Shown here piece after piece: positions 19,201-28,700 of a DNA stretch of 64,000 nt (its first letter is position 1; the number at the start of each line of letters is the position of its first letter). Under the pieces are notes generated by a model. It had not been told where the DNA came from. It ran no database searches and was given only the letters and a program-made list of their open reading frames with translations. Made by a program: the position numbers and the translations under genes. Source of the DNA: Mesostigma viride (lineage: Eukaryota > Streptophyta > Mesostigmatophyceae > Mesostigmatales > Mesostigmataceae); assembly GCA_009746045.1 (NCBI GenBank), contig RPFO01000050.1, forward strand, positions 393,349 to 457,348, given 5' to 3'.

Positions 19201-22200
19201 TATTTTTCTTGCGCCAACGGCCGTTGGAACCTGGAAATTAGGGTGTGATTTTTCTTGCGCCAACGGCCGTTGGAACCTGGAAATTAGTGTGTGATTTTTC
19301 TTGCGCCAACGGCCGTTGGAACCTGGAAATTAGGGTGTCATTTTTCCTGCGCCAACGGCCGTTGGAACCTGGAAATTTGGTTGATATTTTTCTTGCGCCA
19401 ACGGCCGTTGGAACCTGGAAATTCGGTCGACATTTTTCTTGCGCCAACGGCCGTTGGAGCCTGGAAATTAGGGTGTGATTTTTCTTGCGCCAACGGCCGT
19501 TGGAACCTGGAAATTAGGGTGTGATTTTTCTTGCGCCAACGGCCGTTGGAACCTGGAAATTAGGGTGTGATTTTTCTTGCGCCAACGGCCGTTGGAACCT
19601 GGAAATTAGGGTGTGATTTTTCTTGCGCCAACGGCCGTTGGAAACTGGAAATTAGGGTGTGATTTTTGTTCGGGAACGGCCGATCTTCCAAAGTGTAAGG
19701 ACAAAATGTCATGTCGTGTGTTGTATGACCGTTTTTTGTCTCAAACACTGATTCACATTTCATGCATGCAGGGGAGAGAGGCGCATCGGAGGGTTGCCCT
19801 GATCGGAGGGGGGCTGAATGCAGAAGACGAGGCCGTTTCCAAAAAGTCGAGGGGGACGGCGCTGCTGGAAGTGCACAACTATTTCAAGACGCACATGGAG
19901 GAATCCTGGGATAAGCCGGAGGTGCCCCTTCAGGACCAGAAAGAAATATGGAATTTGATTCATGGGGTTTCAAGCAGCACTGAGAAGGCAAGGAAGGACG
20001 GGGAGGGGGAGGAGGGTGGTGAGGAGCGGGTTGGAGGGCGATTGAACGAGGGTGGTTTGTCCGAATCGGAGAAAACCCAAGTCTACGACTTCATCTCGGC
20101 TGTGAAGGATGAAACGGTCGCTCCGAACGACGACAGTAGATGTGGAATGCCGATTGAGGACAAGGTGGCCAAGGAGCTTGCAGAGTTTCTGGACATCGTG
20201 GCAGCGGACAAGCTGGACGGGGAGGGAAGGGTGATGAGGAAGGGGGGGGGATCAAACAGGAAGGGTGGAGGAGTCTAGCCCGCTTTCGATTCTGGCCGTC
20301 TATCATGGCAACCGTGAAGGCCAAACACGTTCCTCCTCAGTGCTTGTATGACCTGACATACATGGCCAAGATCTTCTGCGAGGTGATTGTCCAGCTTTTC
20401 CTGATCTACAACCGCGATTTGGGGAAATACCCCGAACCACGCCACCTCGGCTGGTTGCCGATGCAGCCTTCGGAAGCCGACAGCGCCCTTGAGAGGGTGG
20501 CCGATACGGTCGCTGTAGCTGCCAAGAGACTAAGGGCGGTTATCAGGCCAACGGGGAGGGACGATTCCACCTTCCCACTTGCACTGCTGGAGAGGACGAA
20601 TTTTTGGACGACCCACAAGGAGGAAACGAAATGGTGGGTCCTGATTGCGCCCGAACCCCCAACCGAACAGGCTGTGGTGCCCCAACCCGTACAGCCTGTG
20701 GCGGGGGCTGTGGCGGTGACGGGGGCTGTGCCGGAGGAAGGCCAAGCCGAACATGCGGAGGCAGAGGACGTCCAGTCGGGTCGCCAAAAAAAGGTGGGGG
20801 AGAAGCGGGAACCCCCGCGGAAGTTTGGGTCGGAGGAGCTGGCATCCGAAATCGAGCAGCAGGGCCCGTGGATTTCTAAGAAAGTTTACGGGTCTGACGG
20901 GGACACGACCTGTGAGTTCATGATGAAGACTTTCGCGTGGGAGAAAAGCGATGGGCCGACACGGTTGGCTCAAGTGGTACTTAATGCAATGGAGGGGTTC
21001 GAATTTGTTGTGAAGAGGAAGGGGGGGTGAACCAGCCGGATATCAAGAATGGGATATGGCTGCTGAATTTGGAACACCACGCGAAGCTGTGGAATGATGA
21101 GGAATTGTTGAAGGGTCGAACGGGTGCGTGGGTGGAGAAAAGGGACTGGAAGGCGGCGAAGGATTGTGGAGATTTCAATGGTGTGAAGGACGCCTGGTCG
21201 TCGTACCTAGGCGATTTTACGGGATTCTTCAACCCACCCGTGATCTTCATTGGGTCAAAGGAGCAGGTGGATGGGTTTAAGGTCCTTCTGAAGGTACTTG
21301 GGAAGCGGCCTGAGGGGGAGGATATTTCCAATCCCAACGGCCGTTCGGGCAAGGAAATTGCGGGTGCAGCCCAGAAGCGTCCGCTGGAGACGGCAGGCGC
21401 TGGCACCAAAAAGAAACGCCGGAAGCGCGCCGCCTCGGAGACCCCCTCGGCCGAAGACGTCTCAATGGGGGATGATGAGGATGTCGGGTCACATGGGGGT
21501 GATGATGGGGAGGAGGTTGGTGATGATGGTGCCGGCGATGATGAGGGGGGCGGGAATGAGGGTGGTGATAAGGGGGGCGGGTCGGACGGAGAGGGGGGGG
21601 TTCGAAGGGCGGAGAGGGGGGCGGGTCGAAGGGCGGAGAGGGGGGGGGTCGAAGGACGGAGAGGGGGGCGGGTCGAAGGGCGGAGAGGGGGGGGGTCGAA
21701 GGGCGGAGAGGGGGGCGGGTCGAAGGACGGAGAGGGGGGCGGGTCGAAGGGCGGAGAGGGGAGGGGGTCGAAGGACGGAGAGGGGGGCGGAGAGAAGGGC
21801 GGAGAGGGGAGGGGGTCGAAGGGCGGAGAGGGGGGCGGGTCGAAGGGCGGAGAGGGGGGCGGGTCAAAGGGTGGAGAGGGGGGCGGGTCAAAGGGCGGAG
21901 AGGGGGGCGGGTCCAAGGGCGGAGAGGGGGGGGAGAGAAGGGTGGAGAGGGGGGCGGGTCAACCGGCGCATCGGGGGAAGGGGGAAGGGCGGAGAGGGGG
22001 GCGGGTCGACCGGCGCATCGGGGGAAGGGGGAAGGAGGGGGGGGAGGGGAGGGAGGCTCGAAGGGGAATTCGGGGGCGTCGGGGGGGGGATGTTGGGGCG
22101 TGCCGTCGACTACTGCAAAAAGCTCCTTTCGCCTGGCGGGCACGTTCGATCAAGAGCAACGGCTAGTCATCTGTCAAAGGGTAAGTTAATCTGAGTGAAT

Positions 22201-23116
22201 ATGGTCGGTTAAATTATGATGTTTGCATATTCCCAAGTTTGATTTGCGATTGTAATGATAACTAATTGCGCCGCTCGTCATTGCTTGTCTCACACACAGG
22301 TGACGAGTCTGAAGAGGAGCCGCCAAAGGATGACGCGCATGGCGGCCCACCCAAAGGGTTTGAGGAAGATTCGGAAGAATCGGAAGAATCGGAACCTGAG
22401 GAAGCGCCACAAAGACGTGTCACAGTTACCGCAACCCAGCCCAAGCCACTAGACAAGAAAGTGCCACCACCAAGTTGGCAGCCGTGGATGGAGAATCTGG
22501 AAGGTGTGGGGGGGGGAAACGGGTCGTGCCCCGCTCGCCTGTTGGATGTCCGGTTTCGGTATTGTGCAAGCACGGCGGTGAATTTTGCCAGTATCGGAAG
22601 AACCAATCCCAGCGCCTTGATACGTTGTGGAAGCCCACGTGGGCTGCTGATTCGGTGGCTAAACTCAATGCAGACCCAATGAAGCTGGCACACATGCCTG
22701 ATTTCCACGTCGACACGTTCCTGGTGCATGGAGTCGTTCGAAAGGTGGATAAAACGGGCGTGTGGTACGTTAAATTTTGGGCAGAAGGGTGTGACGAAAA
22801 GGGAATCTGGATTAATGGGGAGCAGGGGACGATGCCCAACATAATTTTCAAGGTACAACAAGACGAGATGCGGAACTGTTTCAAGCCACCTGAGGGAACG
22901 TATTTGGAGTGGTGGATGGACAAGGGGTTCCTGGCGACCAGATCTTCCCCAGCGACCAGATCTTCCCCACGACTCCAAGAGAAGGGGGGAGACCAAGCCG
23001 CAGGGCAGGGCAAACGAAAACCTCAAGGGAAGGCTGGCGCAGATGTGCGGGAGGGGGGTGTAAAGAAGCCCAGCGGACGGGCACCTGTAAAGAAACGCCT
23101 GTTAGTAGGTAGTTAG
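11913..23116 (+). CDS. Five-exon gene for a large unknown protein
   Basis: Proposed exons are 11913-12005, 12552-12851, 18000-19154, 19772-22180 and 22300-23116. The first three joins are phase 0 on both sides. The last joins a GTAAGT donor to an ACACAG acceptor in phase 1. The ATG follows GCGCAG closely, as in the neighbouring genes. The protein begins with a Cys pair (MDCTICRSKR) and a proline-rich segment. About 385 unrecognised residues follow (from GRPSRPRTEEEREKWAYKIE), then further segments, an eight-residue Gly/Ser/Lys/Glu repeat (21,560-22,080) and an acidic, then basic C-terminus (PVKKRLLVGS). Four frame changes are needed: at G runs 20,242-20,250 and 21,021-21,027, inside the G-rich repeat, and at 22,508-22,516. 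Three of the four equal one missing G. If corrected, the length is about 1,590 residues. Function unknown. The alternative is several separate genes, but phase agreement across three introns argues for one. Confidence 0.62.
12889..17236. repeat. 4.3-kb TTGTCC hexamer array
   Basis: There are roughly 700 copies of TTGTCC on the plus strand, within intron 2 of the five-exon gene. Variants are CTCGTCC triplets, TTGCCC and a few TTGTCA. An interruption containing GTGCCAGCAC occurs near 13213, 13609, 14134, 14925, 15471, 15885 and 16509, with a shorter one near 15240. Blocks with the same order of variants recur (about 15,473-15,885 and 15,885-16,270), showing segmental duplication inside the array. 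The hexamer has no stop in any frame on either strand, so very long Leu-Val, Cys-Pro, Ser-Leu, Arg-Thr, Gly-Gln and Asp-Lys frames appear. None of them is a gene. Confidence 0.97.
17254..17950. repeat. 46-bp palindrome array in intron 2
   Basis: About 16 units of 44-47 bp, each CCAACGGCCGTTGG followed by AACCTGGAAATTAGGGTGT and a T-rich joint ending in GCG. Two copies have CGTCGG instead of CGTTGG, and the last is truncated (GACGGCCGTTGG). The array ends about 50 bp before the exon 3 acceptor at 17999. Spacing is regular and there are no unique spacers, so this is a satellite and not a CRISPR array. Confidence 0.95.
19211..19690. repeat. 46-bp palindrome array in intron 3
   Basis: Ten units of the same 46-bp family as at 17.3-17.9 kb, plus a broken final copy (GGGAACGGCCGATC) near 19,672. 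It fills most of intron 3 (19155-19771) of the five-exon gene. The units are closer to one another than to the intron 2 array in their joint (TGATTTTTCTTGCGCC), so the two arrays expanded separately. Confidence 0.95.
21560..22080. repeat. 24-bp G-rich coding repeat
   Basis: Imperfect units close to GGGTCGAAGGGCGGAGAGGG plus a few G recur within exon 4 of the five-exon gene. In one frame they encode Gly/Ser/Lys/Glu octapeptides, in another Arg/Glu/Gly octapeptides. G-run lengths vary from unit to unit, so the reading frame through this part cannot be trusted. Confidence 0.9.
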
Positions 23117-24279
23117 ATAGCTTGATCTGAACTCGTGTACATTTGTAAACATCGATCTGTACATCTGTCTCCAGAGCATTCACTTGAATATTCAAAGTTC
23201 AAGTGGGAATTACTGGTTGGGTTGTGCACAGGCTTGTGCACAATTTTGGCAATAATTATAATTCGTTCTATAAATAGAACTAGCGGGGTCGTGGAGAGGG
23301 TTGTGCAATTGTAAATAATCTACAACTTGTCTCACTTGCTTACCCTCCGAGTGCATGACACTATGACAAAAACAGCCAATTTTACCCCGACTTGAATAAA
23401 TTTTAATAAATGTTAATAAATTTTAATAAATTTTAATAAATTTAAGCAATCTAGTAATGAAAAGTGCACGCGGAAAGCGCACTAGTGACCAAATTGCATG
23501 AAATGGTAATGATTTCATGTGGAAACGCATTCACAATGAGCATCAATTGTCATGTATTTGTTGAAATGGCGTCTCCTCAAGTAATAAAATTTGGCATGGG
23601 TATTGTAGATTGATTGTGGGCCCCCCCTGATGGAAATGTGTATCCTTGTGCATTGAAATTATGGCTGGCTTACGTGTAGAGCGACTAGATGACCTAGACG
23701 GTGGGGCCGGAAACAGCATGCTTGATCAGGGCGTGTGTTTCGAGCCTAACTGGCCGGAAGTGTATAGTTATATGTGCTGGTCGTCTCATTGATATAATAT
23801 AGTCCTTCATATAAGCGGCGCAGATCCATCCATGCGCTCAAGACCATGATGCGTCACTGAAAAACTTTTGTATGCATGACCACTGTATGCCCATCTTGAC
23901 CGCAGCTATCCCGCTGATTTATAGTTAGGGTGCAACTCGACCCAATCACCCAGGTGCATGAACACATGGGCGTGCAGATTAATGTCTTGTTGTAATTGGC
24001 TAATACACGAGGACTCGCTATGGGGTATTCGAGTATATGTTAGTGTGCACAGATCACTCCATACCTTGTTTATAGCTTGTACTGTGTGACATAGCTGATA
24101 GCTTGTCATGAACCCTCCTCACTTGACCGCTCACGCGCTCACAGGTCTGCCAGAAATCCATAGTTATTGCTCACACAAAGGGCAGCGCACTGTCCTGTGC
24201 CGGCTAGAGACGCATTGTCTGCACGTGCATTAGTCAGTGAGCCAAAGGATGTCATGTGCCTTATAACCTCAGCAAGTTC
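23117..24279. other. Gene-free spacer after the island
   Basis: No gene is supported. A run of AATAAATTTT-like units (23,393-23,445) lies about 280 bp after the stop of the five-exon gene and could contain its 3' end signals. No palindrome copy is seen from here onward, which marks the end of the island. Confidence 0.7.
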
Positions 24280-24540
24280 ATGCATGCCAGCCGGCCGGAG
24301 TTCTTTGAATTGGGAGCGGTCAAACAGCAGATCTTCCCCCCATTACGGGCCTTAAGTGAGCCCCGAGACATCATGGTGGTGGAGGTGCCCTTGGTGCACC
24401 TAGAGCAAGTGTCGTTTACATTCCCACCCTTGCAGGAAGTAGCCCAGAATGTATTGAAAGCCATATGCCCCTTCTCTGGGATATGTGCTACATATACTCC
24501 CAACGGAGTTATGTTCCTTATTAATTAATTAATAAAACAG
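24280..24540 (+). mobile_element. 3' fragment of a non-LTR-type element
   Basis: A segment encoding a C-terminal tail (VEVPLVHLEQVSFTFPPLQE onward) is followed by CTCCCAACGGAGTTATG and a TTAATTAATTAATAAA tract. The same sequence recurs inverted at 45,641-45,900, with its own tract (AATTG repeats) at the same end. A 3' coding end plus a simple-sequence tail suggests a truncated retrotransposon copy. Confidence 0.6.
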
Positions 24541-25732
24541 CAGTTTAAACCACCATTGTTGAAATGATGCAACCAGCTGCGGAGGTGTAAGCCATCGCAG
24601 ACATTGTTGCGAAACTTGACGGATGCGGTGAACCTGATCGACTGAAATACTTGCACGGCCGTGCATGAGCGGGAACTTGACATGTCATGCGCTGCATATT
24701 TCACTAAGGTTGGGACAGAATAAACATGCACTGAATAGTGCAGAAACTCATCATGACTATTCGATCACACGTTCTTGAAAAACTTTCCCTTAGTCAATTG
24801 TCTGATCAAATGCTTGTTGAAAACTTAACCGATAGGCAGGTAAGGCAACCCTTACTTACAGGCATCCTGTGCACCCTCTTGCTACATCAAATCAGTATAA
24901 ATCACGACACGAGGAGCTCGATAGTAGGAGTTGAACGCTGCAGCACACGCTTACTTGGCGGGCATGGCTGTTTCGTGGATCGAGCGCGGTGTGGCTATGT
25001 TTGCTCACAAGCCCCTCGTCGGGCACGAACAACGGGCTGCCACATGCAAGATTCGTAATACGTAACCTCGCCCGGCGAGCGTAGTCAGACGAGACGCCTA
25101 CTACTCATCCACGGCAAAACTAGACTCTCTGCTAGTAACTCGTGTCATGGACTCCCCGGGCCCCGGGCCATCTCCGACTCACACGTGCCTGCCTTGCAAG
25201 TGCCTGCTTGCTCGATCGGCTCCTCGAAAATGGTGTCTTATTATTATTACTGCGCAGCGTTCATGCGGCTGGCGATGGCCATGGCCATGCTTGACTCATT
25301 TGGCTCAGTTTGGCACGTCAATTTTGCCGCACGTGCAGCCGAATCCCGTTGCGCGGAATCTGGAAAAGGATTGTACGGCATCTAAGGAAGGATAACGTGG
25401 CATATATACTCGTAATCAGGGACCCTAGCGCAGTGCGGCCCCGCAGGCGTTGCCGCAAGCACAAAAAATATTGCAAGCTAGGTGGCACTGCTCGCGTGCC
25501 CGACGCGACGGGGGCTGGGCGAGGATAAAGATACATGGGAATTTCCTGCACAACGTGGATAATGGAGGTGCCGTCGTGCAGGCACAGCCCAAAGATTATC
25601 TGTCGTTAAACGCCTGCTGCGCCATTGGCCAACGATTCCACAGGGAGTCCAATTCAGGACTTTATTAGCTTCTTTCTGCGAGTTTGACAGGCCAGCATTG
25701 TCTACGAGGAACAGTCCGCTACTTTCGGCACC
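24541..25732. other. Gene-free spacer, probable promoter of the SDR gene at its end
   Basis: Open frames here are short and have no family features. The last few hundred bases upstream of 25733 should hold the promoter of the following gene. I see no clear TATA box. Confidence 0.5.
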
Positions 25733-28700
25733 ATGCCTCTCAAAGCATTTGCCAGCGTCACGTGCACAAAGCCTCAGGCCATCAATCACCAGAAGCCGGT
25801 GCATTGCTTGGCCGCCGCCTCATGTCGCGGGCCCGCATTGTTGCTTGGGCGTCTTAATGGCAACCTGCGCGCGCAGAATGCACGCTCAACTTTGATGCCC
25901 CACCAAACGGCTAAGGTAAAGTGGCATCTTCGCGAACGTTCGTCCCTGTCACATTGTATGTCGATGTTGCTGCCCAGAAGTGCCCGAAAGTGCCGGATTT
26001 CGCGAAGGCTGAAACACAATTTGACGGAATGCCCGTTACTGCCCCAATTCTGCTGCATGGACTCCGAATGCGCTGAACGGCAGGCGCGGAAACTGGCGTG
26101 CCGAGCAGCGCTGTCGGCAGGTGACGAGGTCGTCGTTGTGGGAGGCACCGAGCCGCTGGGCGTCATGCTCTTGCGCAAATTGAACGATGGTGGCAAATAC
26201 AAGCCCCAAACGATGCTCAAGGACCCTGATGATCCCAGGTACCTTTCCGTTATTCCTTGACAATTTGTGAACACAGGGGCATTCGGCGTCATCCTGTGAT
26301 GGGAAAGAGGTGGCGCGCCAATCAGTCTAACGAACCGGTCTTTTAGCCATCACCTACACTACAAGCGACGCTTCTTCGCTTGGCTGCAACTTCTGTTTAC
26401 TTTTCGTCCATCCTGCACTTTCAAGAGGGTATGGATGCCCTTGCCCTGGTGGCGCTACAGGCTGCTACGTAAACCACGTATCACGCATTTGGGTATCGAT
26501 CCCTTCAAACCACGTGGCGTGGCATTCGGTGCATGCTGTGTGCTTACACTGCCCAGTGCCAGATACAGCTGTGCACATTCTCATGGGTGTCAGTTGGCTA
26601 AGCAAGTAAGCCAGTAGAGGCCCTAAGTAGCGTGCACATCAAGCCCTGTGCTGGCCAGTGGCCTCCCCCATCACCCAGCGACCTAGCCATTCAGCCACCC
26701 ATGCTGCCGCCAGCCACTGGTTGGCGCGAATGCCACCTGGTGCGCCCTGTTCCTGGCACACGACACTCCTGCTTCATCCTTGCATCGCCTGCTATAGTGA
26801 ACCTCGAGCGCCTGCTCACCTTCCCCTGCTATAGTGAGCATCCAGCTCCTGCTCACCTCCCCCATTGGGTAATTGCCGATTGTGGCATGATGCACACAAG
26901 TGCTTGCTTCTAAGGTATGGATTTTAAAACCCATGTGTGGAGGTTTAACAAGCCTGCCGAGGGCAGTGGCCAGCCGAGTGCGCCCACCCACCCACCCACC
27001 CACCCACCACACGCACCCACCCACCTACTGGCACCTGTTGTGTCCTAGCCCGGCTCCCCTTGATGATGGCCAGGCAGATGGCATGATAGACGCACGGCCA
27101 CACCATCGCAGCAACAGCCTCTGTGCAGTGACACTACATCAGGGCCCCTCTCGGCGTGCCACTATGCATGAGGCCAGCCGCGCCGGCCACAAATCTGCCA
27201 TTATGTCAGACTCCTTTCCCTGCTGCCCCTATGTCAGAATCCCTTCTGCAATGCTTATATGTCGGCCTTCCTTTGGCAGTGCCACGATGTTTTACCCCCA
27301 TAGCCACAAGAGCAAACATCACTTTTATTGGCCCTTAACCTCTTCGAGAGCATGTAATCGACCCATGACTGAGGCTAGCGAGCGTTTATTTGATACCACT
27401 TCTTCATATTATACCACCCTATGAATACTGCTGCTGGTAGCACACATAGCAAGAACTAGTGGCATGACCGATGACCAATTCTACTTGCTCCTTTCCAACT
27501 GCCATCAGCATCCTGCACCTTTTCTGTTGCAGACAGATCTCATGCCTATGTGGCCGATGTGGCCCGCTACACACGCGCGCCATGTGGCGCCCCCGCTGCT
27601 GCCTCACCCTGCAAACCATCCCTGCCAGGTGGATCGTTCTATACGAGGGCGCGGGCGTCAAAGGTATCGACCCGACGAACGCGCAAGAGATGGACGAGAA
27701 GCTGGAGAAGGTGGGGGGGACGTGTTAGTCGTGCAGGTGGCTTTATGCTGCACGGACGAGAAGCTGGACAAGGTGGGGGGGAACGTGTTAGTCGTGCAGG
27801 TGGCTTTTTGCTGCACGGACGAGAAGCGGGACAAGGTGGGGGGAACGTGTTAGTCGTGCAGGTGGCTTTATGCTGCACGGACAAGAAGCTGGACAAGGTG
27901 GGGGGAACGTGTTAGTCGTGCAGGTGGCTTTATGCTGCACGGATGAGAAGCGGGACAAGGTGGGGGGGAACGTGTTAGTCGTGCAGGTGGCTTTATGCTG
28001 CACGGATGAGAAGCGGGACAAGGTGGGGGGGAACGTGTTAGTCGTGCAGGTGGCTTTATGCTGCACGGACGAGAAGCGGGACAATGTGGGGGGAACGTGT
28101 TAGTCGTGCAGGTGGCTTTATGCTGCACGGATGAGAAGTGGGAGAAGGTGGGGGGAACGTGTTAGTCGTGCAGGTGGCTTTATGCTGCACGGACGAGAAG
28201 CGGGACAATGTGGGGGGAACGTGTTAGTCGTGCAGGTGGCTTTATGCTGCACGGATGAGAAGCGGGACAAGGTGGGGGGAACGTGTTAGTCGTGCAGGTG
28301 GCTTTATGCTGCACGGATGAGAAGCGGGAGAAGGTGGGGGGGACAGTATAGTCGTGCAGGTGGCTTTATGCTGCACGGACGAGAATCGGGACAATGTGGG
28401 GGGGAACGTGTTAGTCGTGCAGGTGGCTTTTTGCTGCACGGACGAGAAGCGGGACAATGTGGGGGGGGACAGTATAGTCGTGCAGGTGGCTTTATGCTGC
28501 ACGGACGAGAAGCGGGAGAAGGTGGGGGGGAACGTGTTAGTCGTGCAGGTGGCTTTTTGCTGCACGGACGAGAAGCGGGAGAAGTGGGTGGGGTGAGGGA
28601 GAGTCAACGATGTCAACATGAAGGATGGGAGTAGGTATGGCGCTAGATATGAATGGTGTGGTAAGAGAGGGACGAGGAACTGAAAAGGTGGGTGGGGTGA

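Noticed and set aside
17254-19690. 46-bp palindrome arrays as CRISPR arrays
   Set aside because: Palindrome-plus-joint units are all alike without unique spacers, there are no cas genes, and they lie inside introns.
21027-21030. GTG start overlapping a TGA stop, as in a bacterial operon
   Set aside because: The overlap lies at a run of seven G in a spliced eukaryotic gene. A missing G that joins the two frames explains it better.
20981-22143. Minus-strand Pro/Ser-rich frames opposite the G-rich repeat
   Set aside because: They are shadows of exon 4 of the five-exon gene. The repeat has few stops in any frame, and upstream and downstream exon phases support the plus strand.
400-23116. Endogenous giant-virus island
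   Set aside because: MYND, F-box-like and unknown genes with palindromic spacers invite this idea. However, the genes show GT-AG introns in phase, and I see no capsid, polymerase, packaging ATPase or other viral hallmark gene.
27640-28634. Repeated frames reading VALCCTDEKRDK as a repeat protein
   Set aside because: They are translations of the amplified exon 2 donor region. The array follows a real exon boundary and has no start of its own.
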